Of a stretch of DNA of 64,000 bases, positions 31,074 through 39,529 are shown piece by piece. The notes below the pieces were generated by a model. That model did not search any database. It was given only the letters and a program-made list of their open reading frames with translations, and was not told the DNA's origin. A program made the position numbers and the translations under genes. The stretch lies in NCBI RefSeq assembly GCF_020707215.1, contig NZ_JAJFET010000006.1:183759-247758 (forward strand), in the 5' to 3' direction. Origin of the DNA: Sphingomonas sp. PL-96 (GTDB taxonomy: Bacteria > Pseudomonadota > Alphaproteobacteria > Sphingomonadales > Sphingomonadaceae). How positions within the stretch are numbered: the stretch's first letter is position 1; the number at the start of each line of letters is the position of its first letter.

Positions 31074-33233
31074 GTGACGACGGTTGAGAAGTTCCAGAGT
31101 GACGCGCCGCTTGGCCAGGATCTTACCGCCTGCGATCGGGAGCCCATTCATCAATCGGGTGCGATCCAGCCGCATGGATTGATGCTGATCGTCGATGCAG
31201 CGACGCTGCGCACCGTGGCGGGTGCGGGCGATCTGGAGACGCGGCTGACGCCGGACTGGCTCGACCAGCCTATCGAGGCGCTGATCGATCAGGACGTCGG
31301 CACGCTGTTGCAAGGGGCGGACGTGGGGCCGGGCGGAACGCTGCGCCTGGCGCCGGTGGCTGCGCCCGAAGGTTTGCTGGAGGCCAGCCTGCATCGGTCC
31401 GGCGACATGCTGATCGTCGAGCTGGAGCCGACGCCCCTTCCCCCGCGATCGGCGGGCGAGGTGCTGGTCGGGCTGGAGCGCTCGGCCGCCACGTTCGAGC
31501 GTGCCGCCGACCTGTTGCAGCTGTGCGAGCGCGCTGCGCTCGCTTTCCGTCAGCTCACCGGGTTCGACCGGGTAATGATCTACCGCTTCCTGGACGATGG
31601 CGCGGGCGTCGTGCTGGCGGAGGATCGCGCGGAGGGCCTGGACAGCTTCCTCAACCATCATTTCCCGGCGTCCGACATCCCCCGCCAGGCGCGGGCGCTC
31701 TACGTGCGCAACCGGGTGCGAGTGATTCCGGATGCGGACTATGTGCCGGCGCCGATCCGGCCCCGTTCGGCGAATCTGGCGGGCATCGACCTGTCCGACG
31801 TGGCGCTGCGCAGCGTGTCGCCGATCCATGTGCAGTACCTGCGCAACATGGGGGTCGGGGCATCGGCGTCGATTTCGATCGTGCGCGACGGCGTGTTGTG
31901 GGGGCTGGTCGCCTGCCACCATAGCAGCCCGCGCCGGATGGACCCTGAGGTCCGCGCTGCCGCACGAGCGCTGGCAAGCGGTCTCGCGCGCCAGATCCGC
32001 GCGCAGGAGGAGGCCGAAAGCTATCGCGAGCGGCTGCGGCTGCACGCGGGCGAGGACATGGTGACGGCGCGGCTGACCGACGACGTGCCGCTGCGGATCC
32101 AGTTGGGCAAGTGCGGCAAGGAAATGGCGGATTTCCTGGACGCGGACGGCTTTGCGCTGGTCTGCGGCGAGACCGTCACGCGCAGCGGCCACTGTCCGGA
32201 AGCACCGGAGTTGCTCGAGCTGGCCGAATGGGTGATCGGACAGGGCGGCGGATTGGTCGTCAGCCGGGAACTGGCCACGGTGTTTGCGCCGGCCGAGCGC
32301 TATGCCGCGGTGGGGAGCGGGCTGCTCGCCATGCCGATCGACGGCATTGATTGCGTGGCCCTGTGGTTCCGCATGGAAGAAGTGCAGCGCGTCAATTGGG
32401 CGGGCAACCCGCACAAGGCCGTCGAGGCCGTACCGGGGGCAGTGCTGACGCCGCGCGCCTCGTTCGAAAGCTGGTCGCAGATCGTGCGTGGCCAGTCGCG
32501 CCGCTGGACACTTGAAGAAGTAAACGCCGCCCACCGGTTGCGCGGCGTGCTGCACGACCTGCGCCAGAGTGCGCGGCTGCGCGAGCTCAATCGCCAGCTG
32601 TCGGTCGCGAACCAGGAGCAGGAGCTGCTGCTGCGGCAGAAGGACGTGCTGATGCACGAGGTGAACCATCGCGTGCAGAACAGCCTGCAGCTGGTGTCGG
32701 CGTTTCTGGGCATGCAGGCGCGTGCGGTGGGCGATGCGGCGCTGACCAGCCACTTGACCGAGGCACAGGCGCGGCTGTCGGCGGTGGCGCTGGTGCATCG
32801 CCGCCTGTATCGCGACGATCAGGTCGAAGCGGTGGAGCTGAGCCGTTACCTCGATGAGCTGATGGCCGACATGCGCGGCTCGCTGGGCGCGGATTGGGGA
32901 TCGGCGCTGCGCGTCTACCTGGCGCCGGTGCTGGTGCCGACCGGTCGTGCGGTGGATATCGGCCTGATCGCGACCGAGCTGGTCATCAACGCGACCAAAT
33001 ATGCCTATCCCGGCAGCACCGGTCCGATCACCGTGATGCTGGAGCAGCACCGCGCCGACCTGCGGCTGATCGTCGAGGATCAGGGCCGCGGCAAGAGCGG
33101 CAATGGCGAAGGCTTTGGCAGCCGGATGATGAGTGCGCTGGTCGGGCGCCTGGGCGGGGAATTGATCTATGAAGACAACAAACCCGGGCTTCGCGTGATC
33201 CTGTCCGCGCCGATCGAGGACCGGCGGGGCTGA
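31074..33233 (+). CDS. bphP: Bacteriophytochrome histidine kinase
   Basis: 719-aa red/far-red photoreceptor with a PAS-GAF-PHY sensor and a HisKA_2/HWE-type kinase. Cys20 in TACDREPIHQSGAIQPHG is the biliverdin-attachment position. The GAF signature is FPASDIPRQARALYVRNRVR, and the PHY tongue is seen as TPRASFESW. A coiled coil (about 490-525) leads to the kinase, HEVNHRVQNSLQ with likely phospho-His532, and the ATPase box has IATELVINATKYAYPG and GFGSRMMSAL. The start is GTG 31074; an ATG at 31059 is closed by a stop. A heme oxygenase gene faces it 8 bp away. No response regulator is in the window. Confidence 0.93.
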   Translation: MTTVEKFQSDAPLGQDLTACDREPIHQSGAIQPHGLMLIVDAATLRTVAGAGDLETRLTPDWLDQPIEALIDQDVGTLLQGADVGPGGTLRLAPVAAPEGLLEASLHRSGDMLIVELEPTPLPPRSAGEVLVGLERSAATFERAADLLQLCERAALAFRQLTGFDRVMIYRFLDDGAGVVLAEDRAEGLDSFLNHHFPASDIPRQARALYVRNRVRVIPDADYVPAPIRPRSANLAGIDLSDVALRSVSPIHVQYLRNMGVGASASISIVRDGVLWGLVACHHSSPRRMDPEVRAAARALASGLARQIRAQEEAESYRERLRLHAGEDMVTARLTDDVPLRIQLGKCGKEMADFLDADGFALVCGETVTRSGHCPEAPELLELAEWVIGQGGGLVVSRELATVFAPAERYAAVGSGLLAMPIDGIDCVALWFRMEEVQRVNWAGNPHKAVEAVPGAVLTPRASFESWSQIVRGQSRRWTLEEVNAAHRLRGVLHDLRQSARLRELNRQLSVANQEQELLLRQKDVLMHEVNHRVQNSLQLVSAFLGMQARAVGDAALTSHLTEAQARLSAVALVHRRLYRDDQVEAVELSRYLDELMADMRGSLGADWGSALRVYLAPVLVPTGRAVDIGLIATELVINATKYAYPGSTGPITVMLEQHRADLRLIVEDQGRGKSGNGEGFGSRMMSALVGRLGGELIYEDNKPGLRVILSAPIEDRRG

Positions 33234-33241
33234 CCCTGCCG

Positions 33242-33760
33242 TCAGGCGGCTTCGGCTGCCTGCTGAAAGAGCGTGAAGCCAGCGGCGGCACCGGCGAGCG
33301 CCTGCGTGATCCAGGCGTTGCCCCCGTTTTCGCCTGCGCGGTCGAGCCAGGCGAGCAGCGCGCGCCAATCCCCCTTGCCATGCGCGGCGGAGAGATAGCG
33401 GGCCGGGAGGCCAGTGCCGACCTGCCGCGCGAGATAGACGCCGCCCAGGCGGGATCCTTCGATCACATAAGTGAGGCCCGCGAGGGCAGCGGCACCGGGC
33501 GGGAGCGCCAGCGGCAGCCGGGGCGGCAGCGCCCAGCCCAGGTCGTGGAGGTCTGCCTCCAGCAGCGGGGTGCGTGGGCTCCAGGCGGGCAGGCTGGGCT
33601 CGGCGGCCATCGCCGCTTCGGCTGCGGGGAGCGCGCGGGCGTGCGCCACCAGCATGGCGGCGTAGCGGTCGCGGCTCTGCAGGTCGAAGCGCGCAAAGGC
33701 GGCATCGACCCGGTCGTGGGCGGCGCGGGTGGTTTCGCGGAGGGTGGCGCTGGCGAGCAT
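33242..33760 (-). CDS. bphO: Biliverdin-producing heme oxygenase
   Basis: 172-aa heme oxygenase, expected to open heme to biliverdin, the chromophore of the neighbouring bacteriophytochrome. The proximal heme ligand is His15 in RETTRAAHDRVD, and the distal helix is YVIEGSRLGGVYLARQV. The length suits small bacterial heme oxygenases. It is convergent with bphP, 8 bp between stop codons, so expression is independent despite the clear functional link. It ends at position 33760 with the 390-bp repeat-rich gap beyond. Confidence 0.9.
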   Translation of the reverse strand: MLASATLRETTRAAHDRVDAAFARFDLQSRDRYAAMLVAHARALPAAEAAMAAEPSLPAWSPRTPLLEADLHDLGWALPPRLPLALPPGAAALAGLTYVIEGSRLGGVYLARQVGTGLPARYLSAAHGKGDWRALLAWLDRAGENGGNAWITQALAGAAAGFTLFQQAAEAA

Positions 33761-33838
33761 GCGCGCGGTCTAGACAGGGGCGGCGCCGCGGTCGAGCCTG
33801 ATGGGTGGGGAGGGGGATTGCAGCCTAGTGTCCTGAGT

Positions 33839-33920
33839 GCCGTATCCCGGGATCAGCTGAAGCGGCAGAACAGCGCGAGGCGCTCTGAAACCCTGGGCTC
33901 CTGCCTGCGCAGGAGCACGG
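33839..33920. repeat. Family B double-hairpin repeat, copy 2
   Basis: Minus orientation relative to copy 5: CCGTATCCCGGGATCAGC, an internal GCGGCAGAACAGCGCGAGG, and CCCTGGGCTCCTGCCTGCGC ending in AGGAGCACGG. The first half-hairpin is shortened by an internal deletion. It lies in the 390-bp gap 33761-34150 with copy 3; about 90 bp between them show no feature. Confidence 0.8.
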
Positions 33921-34010
33921 ATTGGGAGTAAGCAGGTCTCGCGAACGCCGCGAGCCGAGCCGGCGGCTCAGTTCGCGAGCGGACGAACGGCGTGATCTCT
34001 CAGGCGCTTG

Positions 34011-34090
34011 CGTGCTCCTGCGAAGGCAGGAGCCCAGGGTTTCTACACGAGGACCGCTGTTGCTCTGCCTGCCCTGGATTCCGGCCGTGC
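34011..34090. repeat. Family B double-hairpin repeat, copy 3
   Basis: Plus orientation: CGTGCTCCTGCGAAGGCAGG, GAGCCCAGGGTTTC, then GCTCTGCCTGCCCTGGATTCC. It forms a head-to-head pair with copy 2, so the gap could fold into a large cruciform between the UdgX operon's 3' end and the heme oxygenase. Confidence 0.78.
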
Positions 34091-34150
34091 CGCGGCTGGA
34101 TTGGAGGCGCAGCGTCCCAGCTTTCCGGCGCAGGCAACGGAGGGCCGCCG

Positions 34151-35548
34151 CTACCCCAGCCGTGCCGCCGCGATGCGGAGGTCTTCCACGAAGCGGGCGT
34201 ATTCTTCCTCGGCCTTGGGCTTGTCGGGGATGCGCAGGAGGTAGCTGGGGTGGACGGTGATCCATGCTTCGCCGCCGCTGGGGAGCGCGATCGCCTGGCC
34301 ACGTTCGCGGCTGATGGTGACGGTGCGACCCAACAGCGAGCGGGCGGCGGTGGCGCCAAGGGCTACCGTCACCTGCGGCTTCACCAGCGCGGTTTCCTGT
34401 TCGATCCACCAGCGGCAGGCGTCGATCTCGCCCGCATCGGGCTTGGCGTGGATGCGGCGCTTGCCGCGCGGCTCGAACTTGAAGTGCTTGACCGAATTGG
34501 TGACGTAGACGGTGCTACGGTCCACGCCGGCTTGGGCGAGCGCGCGGTCGAACATCTGGCCCGCGGGGCCGACGAAGGGCTTGCCGGCCAAGTCCTCCTG
34601 ATCGCCGGGCTGTTCGCCGACGAACATCAGCCGTGCGTCGACCGGGCCTTCGCCGAACACGGTCTGGGTTGCGGGTTTCCACAGGTGGCAGCGCTTGCAG
34701 CCCATCGCCTCTTCGCGCAGCGCCTCCCATGCGGCCTGGATGTTGCCGCCCACCTGGGTGCGGGCCTTGTCGATCATGCCAGCCTCTCGTGCCTGGGCGC
34801 CCGCGATCAGCTGTCCGACCAGCGCGGTCTCGGGCATGTTCTTCCAATATTTGCGCGGCATCTCCTTCAGCATCGCGCCCTTCTTGAGCCGCGCCGGGTT
34901 GAAGATGGAGGCGTAATAGGTCTTCCACACCTCCTCGACCGGGTCGCCCTCGGGCGCGTCGGCCCGGGTGGCGCCGGGGCCTTCGGTCAGCAACTCGCCG
35001 TCCCAGTGCAGCGACACTTCTGGCGTCAGGATCGACCAGCGCATGCTGGCGAAGCGGTTTACGAAGAAGGCGGCGTTGGCGCGCACGATATGGTGCTCGG
35101 GCTCGAACCAGGCGACGTAGCGGCTGGTGCCGTCGTCCTCCGGCACTTCGCGGAAGCGCAAAAAGGCGCGCATCTTGTGGATGTCGCGGCGGACTTCCTT
35201 GGCCTGGCCTTCCAGCTTGCGGACGAGCGGGTCGGCGCGGTCCTCGATCAGCCGGGGCTGGGTGCGGAGGCGACACAGCAGCGTGTAGAGCAGCGCGAAG
35301 CGATCGGGCGCCGAGGACATGACCACGTCGCGGGCGAGATCGAGGAAGGCGCGCGGGACCGAGAAGCCGGGGCCTGCGGGGGAGGCCGCCGGGGGTGCTT
35401 CGGGCGCCCCTTGCGCGAACAGGTCCGCGACCGCGTCGCCGGTGCGCCACACCACCTGGTCGGGCGCCACCCCCTCGGCCGCGAGCCCGCGCGCGGCGTC
35501 GCGCCACGCGTCGAAATCATCGGGGGCCGGAAGGGTGACGCCGCGCAC
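34151..35548 (-). CDS. udgX: DUF4130-UdgX fusion uracil-DNA glycosylase
   Basis: 465-aa two-domain protein. The N-terminal part (about 75-245) is the DUF4130 / TIGR03915 radical-SAM-associated domain, seen in LIEDRADPLVRKLEG, EVRRDIHKMRAFLRF, and YVAWFEPEHHIVRAN. The C-terminal part (from about 262) is UdgX: GCKRCHLWKPATQ with cluster Cys, motif A GEQPGDQED, the UdgX-specific GKRRIHAKP whose His forms a covalent link to the abasic DNA in studied homologues, and HPSYLLR. So it should excise uracil and stay bound. The start is GTG 35548, 1 bp after the hemerythrin gene. Confidence 0.92.
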   Translation of the reverse strand: MRGVTLPAPDDFDAWRDAARGLAAEGVAPDQVVWRTGDAVADLFAQGAPEAPPAASPAGPGFSVPRAFLDLARDVVMSSAPDRFALLYTLLCRLRTQPRLIEDRADPLVRKLEGQAKEVRRDIHKMRAFLRFREVPEDDGTSRYVAWFEPEHHIVRANAAFFVNRFASMRWSILTPEVSLHWDGELLTEGPGATRADAPEGDPVEEVWKTYYASIFNPARLKKGAMLKEMPRKYWKNMPETALVGQLIAGAQAREAGMIDKARTQVGGNIQAAWEALREEAMGCKRCHLWKPATQTVFGEGPVDARLMFVGEQPGDQEDLAGKPFVGPAGQMFDRALAQAGVDRSTVYVTNSVKHFKFEPRGKRRIHAKPDAGEIDACRWWIEQETALVKPQVTVALGATAARSLLGRTVTISRERGQAIALPSGGEAWITVHPSYLLRIPDKPKAEEEYARFVEDLRIAAARLG

Positions 35549-35549
35549 G

Positions 35550-36035
35550 TTACTCGCGCTCGTCGCTGCCGGGCGGGTTGGCGCGGGCTTCCTCCAGCTC
35601 CTTGGGCTTGCGGTCCTCGTAGATGTCGGCGAGCCTTTCTTCGGTCGCGTCGTCCAGCTCCTCGGCGGCGGCGGGGAACATCTCTTCCTCCTCCTCGTCG
35701 ATGTGGTGCTCGTAGCGGCGGCGCATATGGAAGAACTTCTCCTTCCATTCGTCCGAGTCGAACTCGAGGTTCATGAGTTCGCCCAGCACGTCGTCGACTT
35801 CCTTGTGCTCGGAGACCGAGTGGCGGGCGTCGTCGCGAAGTTCGGGGTCGCCGAGCATGGTTGCGTAGAGCGACTCCTCTTCGGCGGCGGCGTGGCTCTG
35901 CAGCTCGAGGCGGAACTCCTCGAACAGCTGCTGGCGTTCTTCGGCAGGCGTGGTGAAGTCACCGAGCTCGGCGAGCATGGTGCGCTGCTTGTCGTGGTCG
36001 CGCTTCAGATCCTGGTAGATGCGGGCGTCCGCCAT
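35550..36035 (-). CDS. Hemerythrin HHE-domain protein
   Basis: 161-aa, strongly acidic cytoplasmic protein with four predicted helices and HHE-type iron ligands: KRDHDKQR, ELQSHAAAEEESLY, SVSEHKEVDDV, and YEHHIDEEEEEMFP. Such proteins bind a di-iron centre and may sense or store O2 or iron. It sits between the UdgX fusion and the radical SAM gene, one bp from the first and 67 bp from the second, all on one strand, which suggests a shared operon. ATG 36035 begins the domain; longer starts add Pro/Arg residues. Confidence 0.85.
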   Translation of the reverse strand: MADARIYQDLKRDHDKQRTMLAELGDFTTPAEERQQLFEEFRLELQSHAAAEEESLYATMLGDPELRDDARHSVSEHKEVDDVLGELMNLEFDSDEWKEKFFHMRRRYEHHIDEEEEEMFPAAAEELDDATEERLADIYEDRKPKELEEARANPPGSDERE

Positions 36036-36102
36036 GATGATCCTCCCTGGGTTCGACGGGACAACCGGCGGCGGCGCGCGGCGTTTCACCCGCGAATCAC
36101 TC

Positions 36103-37350
36103 TCAGGCGGCGAACAGCTCCAGCTGCTGCTTCTTGGGCGCGACCAGTGGCTTCAGCTCCGCACGATCGGCGAGTGCGAGCGGTCGCCAGTCGTCGGCGA
36201 TGAGGAAGGGGCGAAGCTTCTTGATCGAGACGGTGAGGCGGGCGACGTCGTCGAGGCGCAGGCGGCGCCAGCGACGGGCGGACAAAATCGCGTTGACCGC
36301 CTTCACGCCCAGCCCGGGCACGCGCAGCAGCGCCTCGCGGGGGGCGCGGTTGACGTCGACGGGGAAGTTGTCGCGGAACTTCAATGCCCAGGCGAGCTTG
36401 GGATCGATGTCGAGCGGCAGCATGCCGGTCGCGTCGTCGGCGGCGGCGCGCACCTCGTCGGGCTTGTAGTCGTAGAAGCGCATCAGCCAGTCGGACTGGT
36501 AGAGCCGGTGTTCGCGCATCAGCGGCGGTCGCTGGAGCGGCAGCACGGCCGACGCCTCGGGGATGGGGCTGAAGGCGGAGTAATAGACGCGGCGCAGCTC
36601 GAACCGGTCGTAGAGGGTGGCGGCGCGGCCGACGATGTCGCGGTCGGTTGCGGCATCGGCGCCGACGATCATCTGGGTGGACTGGCCGGCGGGCGCGAAG
36701 CGGGGGGCGCTGCGGTAGCGCTTGCGCGCATCGGTGCCGTCGGTGATCGCGGTGCGCATGCCGTCCATCGCGCCCTCGATCTGGGTCTCCGACTTTTCTG
36801 GCGCGAGGCGCTTGAGGCCGCTGGTGGTCGGCAGCTCGACGTTGATCGACACGCGGTCGGCATGGAGCCCGGCCTGGTGGATCAGCTCGGGATCGGCATC
36901 GGGAATGGTTTTCAGGTGAATGTAGCCGCGGAAGTCGTGGTCTTCGCGCAAGGAGCGGGCGACCTCGACCATCTGCTCCATCGTGTAGTTGGACGAGCGG
37001 ATGATGCCGGAGGAGAGGAACAGCCCCTCGATGTAGTTGCGGCGGTAGAAGCTGAGGGTCAGGCGCACGACCTCTTCCGCGGTGAAGCGCGCGCGCCGTA
37101 CGTTCGAGCTTTTGCGGTTGATGCAGTAATGGCAGTCGAAGATGCAGCTGTTGGTCAGCAGGATCTTGAGCAGCGAGATGCAGCGGCCGTCAGGCGCATA
37201 GGCGTGGCAGATGCCCATGCCCTCGGTCGAGCCCAGCCCCTTGCCGTCGCGCGAGTTGCGCTTGGCGGTACCGGAGGACGCGCAAGAGGCGTCGTACTTC
37301 GCAGCGTCCGCGAGGATCGTCAGCTTTTCGCGGGTGTCGAGCTGCGCCAT
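36103..37350 (-). CDS. Putative DNA modification/repair radical SAM protein
   Basis: 415-aa radical SAM enzyme of the TIGR03916 type, which in bacteria co-occurs with the DUF4130 (TIGR03915) domain now fused to UdgX in the neighbour. The cluster motif CxxxCxxC is Cys69-Cys73-Cys76 (SCIFDCHYC). A preceding SCASSGTAKRNSRDG and GICHAYAPDGRCISL are family features. A helix-hairpin-helix DNA-binding motif near 355-375 (LRVPGLGVKAVNAILSARRW) supports a DNA substrate. The reaction is unknown. It is the first gene of the three-gene minus-strand group. Confidence 0.9.
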   Translation of the reverse strand: MAQLDTREKLTILADAAKYDASCASSGTAKRNSRDGKGLGSTEGMGICHAYAPDGRCISLLKILLTNSCIFDCHYCINRKSSNVRRARFTAEEVVRLTLSFYRRNYIEGLFLSSGIIRSSNYTMEQMVEVARSLREDHDFRGYIHLKTIPDADPELIHQAGLHADRVSINVELPTTSGLKRLAPEKSETQIEGAMDGMRTAITDGTDARKRYRSAPRFAPAGQSTQMIVGADAATDRDIVGRAATLYDRFELRRVYYSAFSPIPEASAVLPLQRPPLMREHRLYQSDWLMRFYDYKPDEVRAAADDATGMLPLDIDPKLAWALKFRDNFPVDVNRAPREALLRVPGLGVKAVNAILSARRWRRLRLDDVARLTVSIKKLRPFLIADDWRPLALADRAELKPLVAPKKQQLELFAA

Positions 37351-37429
37351 CTGTTCTATCTATGTTCGAACGGGTGGTGGCGCAAGGCTGGAAGATCAGC
37401 GGGTTAGGTTGACGAGCGCTTCGCATCCA

Positions 37430-37529
37430 CCGTTCGTGCTGAGTAGCGGCTGAGCTTGTCGAAGCCCGTATCGAAGCATCCTTCGATACGCCATTTCGAC
37501 TACGCTCAATGGCTACTCAGGACGAACGG
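37430..37529. repeat. Family A palindromic repeat, copy 3
   Basis: A 100-bp inverted repeat with arms CCGTTCGTGCTGAGTAGC and GCTACTCAGGACGAACGG, and inner TTGTCGAAGCCCGTATCGAA. It overlaps the 3' end of the following membrane-protein gene: the stop codon at 37513-37515 lies inside it. A fuller copy than 1 and 2, and the one with the best arms. Confidence 0.85.
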
Positions 37530-39000
37530 CTTTCTGTCGTGAGAGAGCGACAGAACCGCCGTCGGCGCGCCATGCCAACCACGCGACGAATCCCAGCAGC
37601 GGCAGCGCGACCAGCGCCCAGATGCCCAGGCCTTCCCACGGCGTGAAGCCCAGCCATTCGTCGGCGACGGTGCGGAGGTAGCCAGGCGCGAACCGCTCCA
37701 ACAGGACGGAGCGCCAGACCGCGTACTCGAAGAAGTCCGGCGCGGCGATTTCGGCCGAGGCGATCATCAGGTTGATCGCGATCGAAATCGCCAGCAACTG
37801 GGCTGCGAGCAGCTTGCCGACCGGCGTGCGCAGCAGCGACCAGAAGCTGGCGAGGCCGATTGCTAGGAAGCCGAGCGCGGGGACGGCATGGCGCGGGCCG
37901 GTCGAATGGCCGCCGTCCCAGTAATAATAGGCGGCGTTGTAGAGGAAGGGCAGAATGCTCAGCGTGATCGCGAGCACGGCCAGGTCGCGGTGGCGGCGAT
38001 CGCCGTAGAGCCAGGCGAGGCCGATCGGCGCCAGCACCAGCACCGGCGAGACCCACAGGATGCCCCGGCGCGGGCCGAACACGATCTCCCACAGCACGTG
38101 CGGCTTGGGATAGGTGAGGCCGAAGAACCCCTGCTGCATGCCGGCGAAGTCGGTGACCCCGGAATAGCCGGATTGGAACGGCGATCCGAACGCAAAGGCG
38201 TTGTAGGCGAACAGCGGCAGCACCGCGACGAGGGCGACGCCGGCGGCAGCGAGCATCACCGGCAGCCGCTGCGCCCAGGCCCATCCGCGCATCCGCCACA
38301 GCGCCCACAGGCCGATCGGCAGCGCCTCCAGCACCAAAGGCGGCTCGATCACCGCGCCCCAGCCGAGCGCCAGACCGGCGATCGCGGCATAGCCGATGCT
38401 GGCGCGGGTGCCGCCGGGCGTGCGGGTGCCGCGCCACACCGCCCAGACGGCGATCACCAGCATCGCGCCGGACGCGGCATGGCCGAAGATGGTGGTCGCC
38501 CAACCCCAGGCGATCGAGCCGAGCGCATAGCCGGCTGCCCCGAATAGCCCTGCCTCGCTGCTGCCGGTGATGCCGCGGCCCAGGTCGAACAACAGCATGG
38601 CGGCGATGGCGACGAACAGCGCGGAGGTGAAGACGGCGGTCAGGCGGACCCGGATCTTGATGAAGCGGTTGAAGCCTGGATCTTCGTTGCGGATGCGGTG
38701 GAACTCGGCATTGTCGCCGGTCACCGCATCAGCGAGCGCGACGAAGGGCACCGCCATCAGCGTCATGCCCGGTGCCTTGTCGGTGTAGAAATGGTCGCCG
38801 AACTGCGCGCGGTCGATCGTCAGCGCGGCATATTCATCGATGGTGGCGTCGCCCTGCTCGACCAGCGAGACGGCGGCGTACATGCGGGTGGCGTTGTTGG
38901 GATTGAACTCCCACGAGCCGAACCAGCCGCAGGAGAACCACACCAGCACGAACAAGGCCCAGGCGATCGGATCGCGTCTCAGTCCCGTCTGCCGCGTCAT
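37513..39000 (-). CDS. Polytopic membrane protein, GT-C-like, function unknown
   Basis: 495-aa protein with about twelve hydrophobic helices. A large loop after the first one (residues 40-105: WEFNPNNATRMYAAVSLVEQ through HRIRNEDPGFNRF) and the phrase FYTDKAPGMTLMAVP resemble GT-C/PMT-type glycosyltransferases, which put catalytic acidic residues in that loop; this is not firm. GPRRGILWVSPVL and WDGGHSTGPRHAVPALGF are the most conserved-looking segments. The C-terminal SRQKAVRPE and the stop codon come from a family A repeat. ATG 39000 is preferred over GTG 39018. No close neighbours of related function. Confidence 0.75.
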   Translation of the reverse strand: MTRQTGLRRDPIAWALFVLVWFSCGWFGSWEFNPNNATRMYAAVSLVEQGDATIDEYAALTIDRAQFGDHFYTDKAPGMTLMAVPFVALADAVTGDNAEFHRIRNEDPGFNRFIKIRVRLTAVFTSALFVAIAAMLLFDLGRGITGSSEAGLFGAAGYALGSIAWGWATTIFGHAASGAMLVIAVWAVWRGTRTPGGTRASIGYAAIAGLALGWGAVIEPPLVLEALPIGLWALWRMRGWAWAQRLPVMLAAAGVALVAVLPLFAYNAFAFGSPFQSGYSGVTDFAGMQQGFFGLTYPKPHVLWEIVFGPRRGILWVSPVLVLAPIGLAWLYGDRRHRDLAVLAITLSILPFLYNAAYYYWDGGHSTGPRHAVPALGFLAIGLASFWSLLRTPVGKLLAAQLLAISIAINLMIASAEIAAPDFFEYAVWRSVLLERFAPGYLRTVADEWLGFTPWEGLGIWALVALPLLGFVAWLAWRADGGSVALSRQKAVRPE

Positions 39001-39084
39001 GCCGTCGCCGTCACCCACCGTCCAAGAACGGTGCGGCTACGACGGCAGCGGCGACAAGGCAATGCGCCGCGGGTTGGACGCCGC

Positions 39085-39489
39085 TTAAGGCGCGTCAGCC
39101 TCTGCCTGAGCCTTGGCGGCGCGGCGCTCCGCCTTCCAACGGTTGGCGTTCTGGACAAAGCAGCCCGACTGGCCGCTGGCGCCCACGGTGCTGCAGCTGC
39201 CGACGCCGGTGGCGCCCGCCTCAAGCCCCGACTGCTGGCGCACGGCCCAGCTCTGCTGGTCGGGCGAGGCCTCGGTGGTGCGCAGCTCCTTGGGAATGCG
39301 GAACCGCTCTTCCTCGCCGCGGCGCACGCAGACGACGATTTCCTCGCCATTGGCGTTGGTCGGGCATTTGTCGTTGCCATAGATGACCAGCACGCCGTTC
39401 TGCGCGGCATTCTGCGCGACCGCGGGGGCGGACAGGCCCAGCACCGGCGCACCCAGCCCGATCGCCGCCATCACCATCCACTTCGCCAT
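39085..39489 (-). CDS. Secreted hypothetical protein
   Basis: 134-aa protein with a signal peptide (MAKWMVMAAIGLGAPVLGLS, cleavage after AVA). The mature part contains VLVIYGNDKCPTNANGEEIV followed by VCVRRGEEERFRIPKELR, and a Cys-containing GSCSTVGASGQSGC segment, four Cys in all that could form disulfides. The tail is Ala/Glu/Lys-rich. I recognise it as a type common in sphingomonads but know no function. ATG 39489 has AGGAGA 10 nt upstream. It lies 40 bp downstream of coq7 on the same strand. Confidence 0.75.
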   Translation of the reverse strand: MAKWMVMAAIGLGAPVLGLSAPAVAQNAAQNGVLVIYGNDKCPTNANGEEIVVCVRRGEEERFRIPKELRTTEASPDQQSWAVRQQSGLEAGATGVGSCSTVGASGQSGCFVQNANRWKAERRAAKAQAEADAP

Positions 39490-39529
39490 CGGTCGTTCTC
39501 CTGTTGCCGCCGTCACAACGCGGCACATC

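Noticed and set aside
31044..33368. Long minus-strand open frame antisense to bphP
   Set aside because: Its His/Arg/Gln-rich sequence is the usual antisense shadow, while bphP has complete motifs.
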